In this document: positions 31,203 to 39,770 of the stretch, one piece after another
Layout of the letters: the number at the start of each line of letters is the position of its first letter
Position numbering within the stretch: position 1 is the stretch's first letter
DNA from: a virus
Length of the DNA: 40,392 nucleotides
Reading direction: 5' to 3' (one strand)
Virus record (IMG/VR): IMGVR_UViG_3300034104_004776
Span: 1 to 40,392 of that record
The notes under the pieces: generated by a model
The model's input: the letters and a program-made list of their open reading frames with translations, nothing else
The model's database searches: none
Told to the model about the DNA's origin: nothing
Translations under genes and position numbers: made by a program

Positions 31203-31715
31203 TTACAGGAGACGAAGCCAGACTTTCGTGATGGTTTCGATCCGCAGAGCAGTTTGTGAAGTAGCCGAAGCAGCGCTTGCCAGTGAAGACATGCTTTCTG
31301 CCAAAACCATTGCAGGGAAGAAACCCGAGACAGCGAGAGAGTTTGCCGACACAGACAAAGCATTGCCAGCAGTATCCACCTGAAGGATTGCACCGGCCGG
31401 AATAGAAGCTGCCGACGCAAAAGAGTCTGTCGAGGCGGCACGAACTTGCCTGGTGACAAGTGCGTACTGACAAAAACCTCCTGCGATAGCAATTCCAAAC
31501 GTGCCGGGTTCAATGTCCTCAGCAGCAATTCCAGCAAAAAGAGAAGTTGCCAAAGCAGCTCCTCCCGTGCCGGGAAGTACTACGTCCTGACAAGTACGAG
31601 TCCCATCTACATTGAAGCAGACAGGACGCCCTACGCCAATTGTGACCGACGCTTCATGACTTCGGACCGTGGTGATTCGCCGCTCGGGAGCATTTCCAAG
31701 GGATTTAATATTCAT
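31203..31715 (-). CDS. capsid decoration-like protein
   Basis: A 170-residue Ala/Ser/Gly-rich protein. The first 80 residues (VTIGVGRPVCFNVDG...AGIAAEDIEPGTFGIAIAGG) show the beta-rich pattern of small capsid cement/DUF2190-type proteins; the C-terminal half is Ala/Ser-rich (SFASAASIPAGA). It lies 30 bases after the major capsid gene, with GGAG about nine bases upstream of the ATG. The assignment is from pattern and position. Confidence 0.65.
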   Translation of the reverse strand: MNIKSLGNAPERRITTVRSHEASVTIGVGRPVCFNVDGTRTCQDVVLPGTGGAALATSLFAGIAAEDIEPGTFGIAIAGGFCQYALVTRQVRAASTDSFASAASIPAGAILQVDTAGNALSVSANSLAVSGFFPAMVLAESMSSLASAASATSQTALRIETITKVWLRLL

Positions 31716-31745
31716 TGTGTGATTCTCCTTCCTTCGAAATGTCTA

Positions 31746-32813
31746 TTAGCTCAGGCTTCTCGCGATCTTGCCAAGAACTCCCATCTTGCGACGATTGCTG
31801 GGGCAGTTGTTACCCATCCAAGCAAGATGTCCAATCCGAGAGTCTCCGTTGTGCGGCTTCTGGAATGCCTTTCCGTTTTCGTCGGTGAGCATTTTGAAAT
31901 CCCGGCCCTTGAAGTAGCGGGTACGCCAGAACTTCATGGAAAGGAAGTAAGCCGAGCCCCAAGTCGCCGTCGAAATCAGATTCGAGAAGGCATCGGGGAC
32001 AAGCTGATCCGGAACAACTCGCGCCTTTTTGAACATAGTGTTCTCGAAGGGGAAAGACTGATCCGAAGTCGTCTGCCGATATTTCTGATACGCCGCGAAA
32101 ACAAAGTTCTCGTAGGAATCAAGATCCATCGGAATCAAATCCGGGACGCCGCCAGTATCGGCCGCAATTTGATTGTAGATCCGGGAGATCTCTCGCAGAA
32201 AGCCTTCATAGGTGGTTGCCGTAGAAGTGACCGACTTGTTTCGCCACCAGGGATAAGTGGCTTGGTTGATGTTTCCCACCGCGGTAGAAGTGGTCGGCGT
32301 AAAGTCAACCAGCTCGCCCATGGGTTCGATGCCCTGACTTCCATTGACGGGAGAGACTTTCGGGCTACGAAGTGCCCCATTGCCATTTCCTCGCCACATG
32401 GACTTTGCCCAGCCCTCGGAGAATCCGATTTTGGCCTGATCAATTTTCGAGGTGGCAAGATCCCGCAAACCATCTTGGTTCTTGAGAATCTCTTCCATCG
32501 AATAAGAAACAGGCACGGCGAGCTGTCGCCACTCGTACATCGCTTTCGTGATGCCATCAATTGTTGCCGTGGAGAGTTCATCGTACCCGGAGTACGAATC
32601 CATCTCGGCAAGTTGATACATCAGGGGGATTCCGATGAGGATTCCTTTGGCGGGTTTGTATTGTCCCGACTTGAGAATCAAATTCATCGTGGGAACTTCG
32701 ATGCCGATAGCATCAACCATCTCGTTTTCAGATTGCTCGATGGATTGAGTGATAAGGGCGTCGAAATTTTTAATCAGTTGTGAGGGAGAAGGACTCCCAA
32801 CAGTGATACTCAT
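31746..32813 (-). CDS. major capsid protein
   Basis: A 355-residue protein, called as major capsid from its position right after scaffold, its length and its pattern: an N-terminal helical arm, WRQLAVPVSYSMEEILKN (about 94-111), a central glycine-rich insert, and C-terminal RTRYFKGRDFKMLTD. This resembles uncharacterised HK97-fold capsid proteins of podoviruses. AGGAGA lies six bases upstream of the ATG. A long open frame on the opposite strand (31446-32783) is a shadow of this gene. Confidence 0.82.
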   Translation of the reverse strand: MSITVGSPSPSQLIKNFDALITQSIEQSENEMVDAIGIEVPTMNLILKSGQYKPAKGILIGIPLMYQLAEMDSYSGYDELSTATIDGITKAMYEWRQLAVPVSYSMEEILKNQDGLRDLATSKIDQAKIGFSEGWAKSMWRGNGNGALRSPKVSPVNGSQGIEPMGELVDFTPTTSTAVGNINQATYPWWRNKSVTSTATTYEGFLREISRIYNQIAADTGGVPDLIPMDLDSYENFVFAAYQKYRQTTSDQSFPFENTMFKKARVVPDQLVPDAFSNLISTATWGSAYFLSMKFWRTRYFKGRDFKMLTDENGKAFQKPHNGDSRIGHLAWMGNNCPSNRRKMGVLGKIARSLS

Positions 32814-32828
32814 TCTTTTCTCCTGAGA

Positions 32829-33596
32829 CTAAAGTCCCAGCTTGTCAGCAATTGCGTTCACAGTGTCTTCTGTAGTGCGGGACTTAGTTGACTTGGAAGT
32901 TGTTTCCTTGGAACTAATCCCGTGTAGCCGATCCAATGGATTGCCAGAATTTTGCTTCTGCCTTTGCTGCTTAGCTGCTTTTGCTTGGCGCTCGCTTTCT
33001 TCTGCCTTGGCCAAGCGGTACATCTTGCGGAGATAAACTTTTGGAGTGTTATTCCCCACTGGGGTTTCTTCCATCAGTTTCATGATCGTAGATTCGAGTT
33101 TGGCGAAGTCGCCTTTTGTTTCTCGATTTAGTTGGTCCCGCGCTTCTTGAGCTTGGGCTCGCAACTGGTTTTGGTGAAGGACTCCCAGGGCGCCGGAGAA
33201 TTCACTCCGAACGCCATCCAGGAGCTTCTCAAGAGCAGGCCCGAGGGCTTCTGCAAGGAAGAAGAGTTTCTCGTCTTTCAATGCTTCTCGGAGGACATCT
33301 GCGACAGCCTTTTTTGCTTCCTGAGTAGTTAACTCCGGGTCAGCTTTCTTGGCCGTGGCGGTAAGTTGATCCAGCAGGGCTTTCGCCTGAGCAGGATTCT
33401 TTAGCGCCCTCGCAAGTGTTTTCGCCTGCGCAAGTTCTTCTTCGTCAACATCATCTTCAGAATCAGAATCATCAGAATCTTCATCGTCAGACTCAGATCC
33501 ATCCTCATCAGAAGTTTCTTCGTCAGCAGTTTCTTCTGCGTCCGTAGTCTCTTCAATCTCGTCAAGTTCGGTACTGGTCGTGTCTAGTTGAGCCAT
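32829..33596 (-). CDS. capsid scaffolding protein
   Basis: A 255-residue protein with a very acidic Asp/Glu/Ser N-terminus (about 10-55), a long helical middle (AKTLARALKNPAQAKALLDQ), and a Lys/Arg/Ser-rich C-terminal part that would contact the capsid shell. This composition and position just before the major capsid gene are typical of phage scaffolds. GAGGAAA lies about five bases upstream. No protease domain is visible. Confidence 0.82.
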   Translation of the reverse strand: MAQLDTTSTELDEIEETTDAEETADEETSDEDGSESDDEDSDDSDSEDDVDEEELAQAKTLARALKNPAQAKALLDQLTATAKKADPELTTQEAKKAVADVLREALKDEKLFFLAEALGPALEKLLDGVRSEFSGALGVLHQNQLRAQAQEARDQLNRETKGDFAKLESTIMKLMEETPVGNNTPKVYLRKMYRLAKAEESERQAKAAKQQRQKQNSGNPLDRLHGISSKETTSKSTKSRTTEDTVNAIADKLGL

Positions 33597-33624
33597 TGTC
33601 TTTCCTCTAGCGGGGGTTTGAGAT

Positions 33625-33732
33625 TTACTTCTTCTTCATCATCGAAGCGAGTTTGGCAGCCACGGCATTCTTGGCCACCTTGCAAGGCTTTTTGTCTTTC
33701 TTCTCTTTCTTCTCTTTCTTCATGTATTTCAT
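33625..33732 (-). CDS. 35-residue Lys-rich protein between portal and scaffold
   Basis: A 35-residue protein whose start forms an ATGA overlap with the portal stop. About 16 of the 35 residues are Lys (KKEKKEKKDKKP near the start, MMKKK at the end), with one cysteine. It lies in the 130-base gap between portal and scaffold, ending 28 bases before the scaffold start. The strong charge could bind DNA or counter the acidic scaffold; that is inference. The overlap supports it as a real gene. Confidence 0.55.
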   Translation of the reverse strand: MKYMKKEKKEKKDKKPCKVAKNAVAAKLASMMKKK

Positions 33733-35540
33733 TGCATCAGTTGTCCTTGAAGTTGGTTGGTGATTTGCTCCTGGGTGTTAGGAGTCTGCTTGGCGACAAT
33801 TCGTTGAGCAGTTGCATCTCCCTGACCCTGAGATTGCTGGGCCATCATGGAAAGGAGGGCTGCCTGTTGCATTTCGCGAATCACTTTCTCATTGCGATAT
33901 CCTACCCGGTAGGCGGCTTCTCTTATCAAGATAGGAGAAAGCCCCAGCGCCGGGAAGTTTTGCAGGAGAGAGATAAACTCGATGAACTTCCTCTTTTCAA
34001 CTTCTGCCTGAAGCGGCGAGAGAGAAACTACGTCGATGGCTACTTTGTAATCATAGCCATCTTGGATGTCAGCGGGAGAGAGAAGTTTGTAGGAAGAGCT
34101 AACCTCCTGAATCTCCTCACCCAAACCTTCTGACACGTCAACAGAAGTTTGAATCCAGACTTCCTCTGTGAACTTCAACTCTGCGATGGCGAGAGTTCTT
34201 GCGGCTATTTTACAAAGCCAACTTTGGATAAACTCTTGCTCGTAATTCTCTCTAGAGGAAGCCCTTCCCTCTTGGATGCTTGCTTGGGTGGCGGTAGTTC
34301 TGTCTGCCATCCCTTGCATTTCCGCTGAAGTACCGGAAACAATACGAAAATCATCACGAGAGGAAATAAAAGATTGCTGTACAGAAGCGCCGAGATCGGC
34401 ATTTTCAATAGGACGTATTCCATTCATATCTCCTACGAATACGACTGTCCCATCCCCTCCAGTTTCAAACTTCACTAGTTCTGCTTCGTCAATAGTTCCC
34501 GTCAGAGCTTGATACTTTCGGACAAATCGTCTTCTATGGTTTCTAAGTTGCTCCCGAGTCTCATTGATTTCATTCTGCGGAGAAATCCACTGAAAAGCAG
34601 GAGGAAGAGGGTAGAAGCCTTCGAGATCCTCATCTAACCGGAGATCAAAGATGTCCTGACCAGTGATTGGCTCACTGAAGAGAATATCTCCTGTACTTCC
34701 TAGAATGAGCTGTTTCTCTCTGGCACGGTTGTCCCAAATCTTCCAGACTTTCACGAGCTGGCCAGAAGCATAGAGTTCTCTTTCCAGCACGGAGAGATCA
34801 CTTGAAGCCACTGAAGAGTTTAAGTTGTCAAAGATCGAGGAGGTTATTGTATTGTCTGGGAGTTTAATCCCCGGCATTGCTTCGAGATCGGATTTGTAAA
34901 CCAGCTCCCAGTATCCGTACCAGTCAAGTTGGTCGAGGTAGAAAGCATCTGATGTGGAGGTTCTGAATCGACGAAAGTTAATCCGCTTGAAGTAGATTCT
35001 CTCATCCTGGGGAACTTCTGCCGGTTCAGAAACCACCGGATCCTTGTCTTTCGACCCCGGTTGGTAGTTGGGGTCAGTCATTGACTTTAGGAGAGGTTTC
35101 TGTGTATTCGGATTCAGAATCCAATCAGCGGCATACCCTACTTCGAGAAGTCCAAATCCCAGCAGAGAATCTATGAAGGCCCGACGAATCTCCTCTGCGA
35201 ACTTAGACTTGGGATGGTTAATCAAATGCTCCAGCAAATCTTGTTTCAGCTGAGCAGATTTGATGGCCGTTTCTAAATCCCAGTCAAAGAAAGCCGGCTT
35301 GGGGGAAAGATTGAACTTCGGGTTGGCAAACAGGTAGGAAGCAAGTTTGCTCTTGACTGTAGAGTAGAACTGATTTACCGTATAGGGATTGTAATCCGAA
35401 TCGGCAGTCTTCCACTGAAAGCCTCTATAGTAGTCGGCCAGTTGAGACACCTTGTAAAGTGATTCCCAGCTGGAGTAGTACTTTTCGGCCTGTTCTATTT
35501 GAAGCTTTCTAACTCCTGGAGTTACTTGTTTATTCTTCAA
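33729..35540 (-). CDS. portal protein, TTG start
   Basis: A 603-residue podovirus-type portal. The N-terminal helices (LADYYRGFQW...YNPYTVNQFYSTVKSKL) and middle beta part (PPAFQWISPQNEINETREQLRNHRR) match the pattern of portal proteins, with a long helical region near 385-450 (DDFRIVSGTSAEMQG) and a Gln-rich C-terminus. The start is TTG at 35540, overlapping the terminase stop as TTGA, with AGGAG six bases upstream; no ATG occurs in frame for well over 100 codons. It sits directly after the large terminase. Confidence 0.85.
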   Translation of the reverse strand: MKNKQVTPGVRKLQIEQAEKYYSSWESLYKVSQLADYYRGFQWKTADSDYNPYTVNQFYSTVKSKLASYLFANPKFNLSPKPAFFDWDLETAIKSAQLKQDLLEHLINHPKSKFAEEIRRAFIDSLLGFGLLEVGYAADWILNPNTQKPLLKSMTDPNYQPGSKDKDPVVSEPAEVPQDERIYFKRINFRRFRTSTSDAFYLDQLDWYGYWELVYKSDLEAMPGIKLPDNTITSSIFDNLNSSVASSDLSVLERELYASGQLVKVWKIWDNRAREKQLILGSTGDILFSEPITGQDIFDLRLDEDLEGFYPLPPAFQWISPQNEINETREQLRNHRRRFVRKYQALTGTIDEAELVKFETGGDGTVVFVGDMNGIRPIENADLGASVQQSFISSRDDFRIVSGTSAEMQGMADRTTATQASIQEGRASSRENYEQEFIQSWLCKIAARTLAIAELKFTEEVWIQTSVDVSEGLGEEIQEVSSSYKLLSPADIQDGYDYKVAIDVVSLSPLQAEVEKRKFIEFISLLQNFPALGLSPILIREAAYRVGYRNEKVIREMQQAALLSMMAQQSQGQGDATAQRIVAKQTPNTQEQITNQLQGQLMQ

Positions 35541-37036
35541 GACTGACTCCTGTGGGCGGGCATTGCGTTAATTCGCTTTTTCTCAGCGAGCAAGTATCGC
35601 TGGAAGGAGAGTTTAGGCGGAGCTGCTCTTTTGAGAGGCGATGCTTTTCCATGAGCTGCCACAAAGTAGCGGACAGGATCATAAGCATGGTCAACAACAG
35701 TACTTTCCCGCTCGTCCGAGTAGATGGCTTTACCATTGTCGTCTCCTATTTTCTTTTTCCGCTGAAGTCCTATCTGGATGATTGAATGTTCGCACCCGTT
35801 TGGATACTCTGGAGACTTCTTGATGAAGTAGAGACTTGGCGACGGGGGATAGTGAAGTTCCAGGGGACTTGTATTCGGGTGACGAACTCTCGGGTTCAGG
35901 GCAAGTAGTTCGTTGATTCTATTCCTTGTGGCCAATTCATTGTTGTCGGCAGGAATCCAAGCCAGCGGAGGACCATCTACCTCGGTGGTAGAATACTCCA
36001 GAGCAGTTGTCCAAAAGGATCCATTTCTCTGCTGGTTCTTGTGAAAGATGGAAGGATCTGCATAGTTGGCGGCATACTTCTCAGCGCCAGAAAGTGCTGC
36101 GATGTTCTTTCTGTGCGTCGAGATAAGTGCATTGGGCATATAGTATTCCCGATACACAATGTAGATTCCGCGCCAAGCTGCAATCCAAAGACAACAGGTG
36201 GGAGAAGCATCTCCGTGGTCAAGTGCTCTGTACAGAGTTCCTTCTTTTAAGATCTGTTCTAAAAGTTCAGGGGAGTACTCCAAGATGGATTCATTTCGGA
36301 GGTTATGAATCTGACTTGTCGAAACTCCCCACTTCCCCCTAATAAATCGGTCCACCCACTCTGGGTCCCTGCCGAGATTCTCCCGGTGGGTTTCTTCCGA
36401 AGTGAGAGACGGATCGGATTCCGCCTCCACCATTATATGTAGTGGACGTCGTTCGAGAGAATCTGGGTGATACCTTCTGTAGCCCCAGTGAAAGATATTG
36501 TCGGGGTTAAAGAGAAGCATCATGTAAGTTGGGACCAGATAGTGTCCCAGCGGATGCTTTGGCCAGTTGGGATTTGCTTTCAGCAGGTGTTCTGGCACCT
36601 GAGCTTTGTCCCAGCGACCGATACGAGAATCGAGGACTAAGTAAGTCGACTCATTTATTTCTTCTGCCTGGTCTACCAGCGCCGAGTTAATCTCTAGGCC
36701 GCGGAGAGACTTTTCGTCGAACTGATCTAGATGCTTCCAGAGAATCTCTGACCCGTTCAGAAACCTCATGTAGCCAGATTGCTGCTCGAACTGAGCGATG
36801 AAACTGGCGGGGCAAATCTTCAGGAAAGTCTTTAGAGTTGTGTCTTTCAGGTCCTTGAAGGTCTGCCGAGCGAAAACCATTCTGTATCGAGGGAAAGTAG
36901 TGAGCAGGCAGAAAGCTTTCATGCAACCTACATAGGTCTTTCCATTATTGATGCCGCCGGAGAGTGCCTGGTTTCTTTCTGTTTTCCAGAAGAACTCTTG
37001 CTGGGCCTCGTTTTGGAATTTGAAGTCAATCTGCAC
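35537..37036 (-). CDS. terL: large terminase subunit
   Basis: A 499-residue packaging motor with an ATPase domain, Walker A SGGINNGKT (26-34), Walker B ALVDQAEE (119-126), and a C-terminal RNase H-type nuclease with Asp in LDHGDAS (about 276-282), in YADPSIF and in VVDHAYDPVRYF. It starts with GTG at 37036. The portal follows with a four-base overlap. The family places the phage among tailed phages; the packaging type cannot be told from this alone. Confidence 0.93.
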   Translation of the reverse strand: MQIDFKFQNEAQQEFFWKTERNQALSGGINNGKTYVGCMKAFCLLTTFPRYRMVFARQTFKDLKDTTLKTFLKICPASFIAQFEQQSGYMRFLNGSEILWKHLDQFDEKSLRGLEINSALVDQAEEINESTYLVLDSRIGRWDKAQVPEHLLKANPNWPKHPLGHYLVPTYMMLLFNPDNIFHWGYRRYHPDSLERRPLHIMVEAESDPSLTSEETHRENLGRDPEWVDRFIRGKWGVSTSQIHNLRNESILEYSPELLEQILKEGTLYRALDHGDASPTCCLWIAAWRGIYIVYREYYMPNALISTHRKNIAALSGAEKYAANYADPSIFHKNQQRNGSFWTTALEYSTTEVDGPPLAWIPADNNELATRNRINELLALNPRVRHPNTSPLELHYPPSPSLYFIKKSPEYPNGCEHSIIQIGLQRKKKIGDDNGKAIYSDERESTVVDHAYDPVRYFVAAHGKASPLKRAAPPKLSFQRYLLAEKKRINAMPAHRSQS

Positions 37037-37064
37037 TGCTCACTCACTTCCTGTCTAAAAGACT

Positions 37065-37301
37065 CTACTGCGTCGAGCGATTTGTGATCCCGTGAACTTG
37101 GGGGCGATAGGAAACTTCCGCCGGAGTTCCATCTGGGTTGGAGTGAAGTGCAAGCAGCGCTTGAACTCCCTGAAGGATTGTCACCGTCGCGTGAACTGTC
37201 CCCTGATACTCTTCTGGGAAGATGGGAGCAAACTGAATTGCAACAGCACTTGTTTGGAAAAGGATTGTCTTTAGCGTAGACATCCTGAAAAACTTTCTCA
37301 C
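37065..37301 (-). CDS. small protein upstream of terL, GTG start with strong RBS
   Basis: A 78-residue protein. The GTG at 37301 is chosen because a near-perfect AGGAGGTGAT lies seven bases upstream; ATG at 37283 is six codons in. The middle is moderately hydrophobic (ILFQTSAVAIQFAPIF, TILQGVQALLAL), followed by HSNPDGTPA. Short proteins with this end are seen in some phages, where a holin role has been suggested, but the hydrophobicity here is limited. Function unknown. Confidence 0.6.
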   Translation of the reverse strand: MRKFFRMSTLKTILFQTSAVAIQFAPIFPEEYQGTVHATVTILQGVQALLALHSNPDGTPAEVSYRPQVHGITNRSTQ

Positions 37302-37335
37302 CGGATCACCTCCTTTGGATGCCCCTCGGACTTTC

Positions 37336-37722
37336 CTAGCGAACCTTGTCGTACTTCCAGGAAGGGACAAAGCAGTTGTTGATAAGCATCTCATTGAAGA
37401 GAATTTGGATGCCCATCTTTTGCCCATGGCGCCGAATGTTGTTGATGATCATTCCTGCGTTGCACATGAATCCATTGGCAAATCGGAGCAGGTAATGCTT
37501 TTCTCCCTCGTCATCTCCATCCGAGATATTCACAAACCCACCGTCGGGAATGAAGTGCTCGGGACTCTCTCCATATCTCTCCAGAGTTTCCAGGAGGATT
37601 TCCAGCTCTTCGGGGAGAAGAAACTGGTCGTCGTCTTGATTCATCTCCTGGATTTCTTTCCTGAGAGGAACATTTACCTCCAGGGGATTCTTCTTCGGGC
37701 TAGATTTCGGTTTAAACGGCAT
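37336..37722 (-). CDS. hypothetical protein, late operon
   Basis: A 128-residue protein that I do not recognise. The N-terminus is basic (FKPKSSPKKN), the middle is acidic (QDDDQFLLPEELEILLETLE; DGDDEGE), and the C-terminal half has aromatics and a GMIINNIRRHGQKMG segment. It overlaps the previous gene by 11 bases. Its place between the putative small terminase and the large terminase suggests a packaging or head accessory role. Confidence 0.65.
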   Translation of the reverse strand: MPFKPKSSPKKNPLEVNVPLRKEIQEMNQDDDQFLLPEELEILLETLERYGESPEHFIPDGGFVNISDGDDEGEKHYLLRFANGFMCNAGMIINNIRRHGQKMGIQILFNEMLINNCFVPSWKYDKVR

Positions 37723-37975
37723 CTTCTTCGTGATCCTTCTTTTGTTCTTGGACGTCTAAGTTTGCCAGGAATTTCCGAATCACGATGAATCGGTACCCCA
37801 TGGCTTTACAGTGTTCCTGGGCTCTTGCCTGAGCTTCCTGGATAGTCCCCGGGAAGTAGAAAGTCTTGTCCTGCGGTTTACTGTAGTTGATTTTGTAGTA
37901 GAGGGTGTAGAAGTGATCTGGGTTGGTTCCAAATCCCTCCGACTTTCCTTCTGGCTGTTCGATTGCTTTACTCAC
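37712..37975 (-). CDS. hypothetical protein, GTG start
   Basis: An 87-residue protein, not recognised. It has beta-strand-like aromatic segments (HFYTLYYKINYSK, KTFYFPG) and a helix (IQEAQARAQEHCKAMG), then a strand (YRFIVIRKF), giving a small alpha/beta fold. The start is GTG at 37975, overlapping the preceding stop, with GAGG about ten bases upstream. Acidic tail (KKDHEEDAV). Confidence 0.6.
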   Translation of the reverse strand: MSKAIEQPEGKSEGFGTNPDHFYTLYYKINYSKPQDKTFYFPGTIQEAQARAQEHCKAMGYRFIVIRKFLANLDVQEQKKDHEEDAV

Positions 37976-38345
37976 GGTTTGTTTGCCTCGGCGTTAAGAT
38001 TGAGTTGAGGGAGGCTATTTCACCCCCACCAACTATATTGATATTGACTACTGGAGCAGCAGTCTCATTGTCTTGGATGATTGAATGAATGCTGAGAACT
38101 TTTTCCAGGGCTCGAAATCTCAGAGCTTCATCACTTGCATACTGAGCAGTTTCAATCAACTGGCCAGCAGCTTGCTCCCTGGAAAGTCCTTTGCGGGAGA
38201 GAAGTTCGGATGCGGAGAGTCTTTTCTCTTCGGCCGCACTGGTTGCAATCTTAGCCCTCTGGAGAATCTCCATGGTTGGATTGTGACCGGGCTCGTAACC
38301 TTCTTGCTGAAAAACTGCTTCCACTGGGGGTTTGAGAAGTGCCAT
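37968..38345 (-). CDS. candidate small terminase-like protein
   Basis: A 125-residue protein. The helical middle (AAEEKRLSASELLSRKGLSR, then DEALRFRALEKVLSIHSIIQ) and the end NINIVGGGE resemble small DNA-binding proteins found a few genes upstream of the large terminase, some of which are small terminases. No clear helix-turn-helix is evident, so the assignment is tentative. The ATG has GAGGA about five bases upstream. Confidence 0.5.
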   Translation of the reverse strand: MALLKPPVEAVFQQEGYEPGHNPTMEILQRAKIATSAAEEKRLSASELLSRKGLSREQAAGQLIETAQYASDEALRFRALEKVLSIHSIIQDNETAAPVVNINIVGGGEIASLNSILTPRQTNRE

Positions 38346-38413
38346 GAGTTTCCTCGATTAATTGTCTCGTGAAGGGAGAGAGTTGGACGCGGAGATTAGC
38401 TTGCTCGTGTACT

Positions 38414-38635
38414 TTACTGCTTGCGAACTTTGTTTGGAGCCGGGTAGCAATTGACTCTCGAAGATAATTCATAGTAGCGAGTTTTGAGCTCATCGACATC
38501 CGCCTCCAATTTGTGAATTTTTTCAGTACTTTGGGCCTCAAGAGCATTCAACCGCTGGTAAAGAATTCCAGCCGAGAAGACAATTACGACTAATTGTAAT
38601 CCGAGAAAACTCTTTACAATTTTGAAGATGTCCAT
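38414..38635 (-). CDS. membrane-anchored coiled-coil protein (spanin- or holin-like)
   Basis: A 73-residue protein with an N-terminal hydrophobic segment (about 7-25, VKSFLGLQLVVIVFSAGIL) followed by a coiled coil (LEAQSTEKIHKLEADVDELK), the topology of small i-spanins or phage membrane anchors. No lipobox gene accompanies it, so a full spanin pair is not shown. The ATG at 38635 has only a weak GGGG upstream; an upstream ATG at 38671 would add 12 residues. The flanking 38346-38413 gap (68 bases) holds nothing I can call. Confidence 0.55.
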   Translation of the reverse strand: MDIFKIVKSFLGLQLVVIVFSAGILYQRLNALEAQSTEKIHKLEADVDELKTRYYELSSRVNCYPAPNKVRKQ

Positions 38636-38714
38636 TTTACCCCATGGTATGCCGTGCCCCCAGGGTAGCATGGGCTCGCTGCGGAGTGCTACAGCCTGTC
38701 AGGGGCCTTTGAAA

Positions 38715-38870
38715 TCAACGCTTTACCTTCCAAGGAGCCACCTTCAGGTAGTAGGCCCGGTTCTCGCGTTCGAGAAGTGCTCTTCTTTTCCGTTTCTCTT
38801 CCCGCATGGCTTGTCTTTCCTTCTGGCGAGAGAGTTCATCTTCGATTTTTTTTCTGATACTACTCTTCAT
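38715..38870 (-). CDS. 51-residue basic protein
   Basis: A 51-residue, strongly basic and helical protein (RKKIEDELSRQKERQAMREE followed by KRKRRALLERE). The ATG at 38870 is chosen because GAAGGAG lies seven bases upstream; a longer start at 38906 is possible. It overlaps the preceding gene by 11 bases. Not recognised; DNA or RNA binding is likely from charge alone. Confidence 0.55.
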   Translation of the reverse strand: MKSSIRKKIEDELSRQKERQAMREEKRKRRALLERENRAYYLKVAPWKVKR

Positions 38871-39426
38871 CTGAGGATTCTCCTTCTTCCAGGATTGTAT
38901 CTTCAAAGATTTCTAGGTAGGTGGGAATCATCTGGACCGCTTTCTGGATGAACCGGGAGAGTTGGGGAGGGCAGTTTACTGTCGGATTTGCATAGTTGCC
39001 ATCAGCGGTTTTGACGAAGGAAGTGATTTGGCTCTCTAGGATCCCTCCCTTCCAGAGTTCTCGCCAAACCTCCCTTGTGTAGGCGATCTTGTAGGTCCCG
39101 TCGAAGACTTCTACCCGTCCGGTATAGTTGTCTGGACGGATTAGAACCAGGGGCTGAAGAGTTTCACACTCGGGGGAGTGCTCCTTCGCCCACTTCTCTC
39201 CGTAGACACAAAGATCGCAGGCGATTGCTTCCCCTCGCATTCTGAATCCCTCTCGAACTGAAACAGATAGCTTGGGATTCTCTAGCTGGCGGAAGGATTC
39301 CTGCTGATCTTTTTCATCTCTGGGGCGAGAGACTTTCGGTGAGGTTTTCTTCCTCTCAAAGACAATCTCCTGGGCCATCTTGGCTACGCCCTCGGGGGGC
39401 AGCTGGGCAAAGTCTTTTGCATTCAT
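38860..39426 (-). CDS. hypothetical protein, first gene of the late operon
   Basis: A 188-residue protein, not recognised. The ATG at 39426 is chosen for GGAG about six bases upstream; a TTG at 39549 would extend it by 41 residues but its site is poorly placed. Contains a possible zinc-binding cluster ACDLCVYGEKWAKEHSPEC (about residues 69-87, Cys-x2-Cys and a distant Cys). The C-terminus is acidic (EDTILEEGESSDEE). As the first gene of the late operon it may act in late control. Confidence 0.62.
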   Translation of the reverse strand: MNAKDFAQLPPEGVAKMAQEIVFERKKTSPKVSRPRDEKDQQESFRQLENPKLSVSVREGFRMRGEAIACDLCVYGEKWAKEHSPECETLQPLVLIRPDNYTGRVEVFDGTYKIAYTREVWRELWKGGILESQITSFVKTADGNYANPTVNCPPQLSRFIQKAVQMIPTYLEIFEDTILEEGESSDEE

Positions 39427-39591
39427 GGAATCTCCATTTCTGGCGGAGCCAGAGGTGAGGTATGGTTCATTTGGAATCTGGTTTGGATTCCGGAAAGTTT
39501 GAAGTAGTTTCTGGACAAAGCTTTTTGTGTGGGAAGTAGTATACCCCAATTTAAAGCTGGCCCCTCCAGTTTGGGGGAGTACCGGTACCCT

Positions 39592-39613
39592 TAACGGTTA
39601 AGTAACGGTTAAG
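39592..39613. repeat. two abutting copies of TAACGGTTAAG
   Basis: TAACGGTTAAG at 39592-39602 is followed without a gap by a second copy at 39603-39613. Each is a near-palindrome (TTAAC-GGTTAA type). The eleven-base spacing places both on the same face of the helix. Confidence 0.75.
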
Positions 39614-39656
39614 CTTTTTCCTGAAGAGTACTTGATCGGATAAAGTTCTCTGCACT

Positions 39657-39670
39657 GCAAAGTACTTTGC
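39657..39670. repeat. 14-bp perfect palindrome GCAAAGTACTTTGC
   Basis: A perfect 14-base dyad centred on AGTACT, the core word of the 9-bp array at 4207-4323. It lies between the late start and the rightward gene and is operator-like. Confidence 0.7.
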
Positions 39671-39770
39671 TTCGCCAAGTGATCTGCTAGGGCAAGTGCT
39701 TCGCAGAAGAAAGTGAGCTAGATTAAGAAAGTCTTAGGTTGGATTCCCGGGAACCGTGGTATCTTTGGGT

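Larger units (their letters stand above)
39427..39770. promoter_or_regulatory. 344-bp divergent control region
   Basis: This stretch separates the late leftward operon from a rightward pair. It holds a leftward TATACT (-10-like, 39538-39543 on the given strand), the perfect palindrome GTACCGGTAC (39579-39588), two abutting TAACGGTTAAG repeats, the 14-base palindrome GCAAAGTACTTTGC, GCTTCGC at 39669 and 39698, and TTCCCGGGAA (39744-39753). No canonical sigma70 promoter with both boxes stands out. The density of dyads suggests several bound regulators. Confidence 0.6.

Noticed and set aside
31446-32783. 445-codon open frame on the strand opposite the major capsid gene
   Set aside because: It mirrors the capsid codons, lacks a ribosome binding site and has no family pattern. 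It is a shadow.
38251-38547. 98-residue leftward frame between the coiled-coil gene and the small-terminase candidate
   Set aside because: It overlaps both neighbours heavily in another frame and has no membrane or lipobox signal that would make it a nested spanin.
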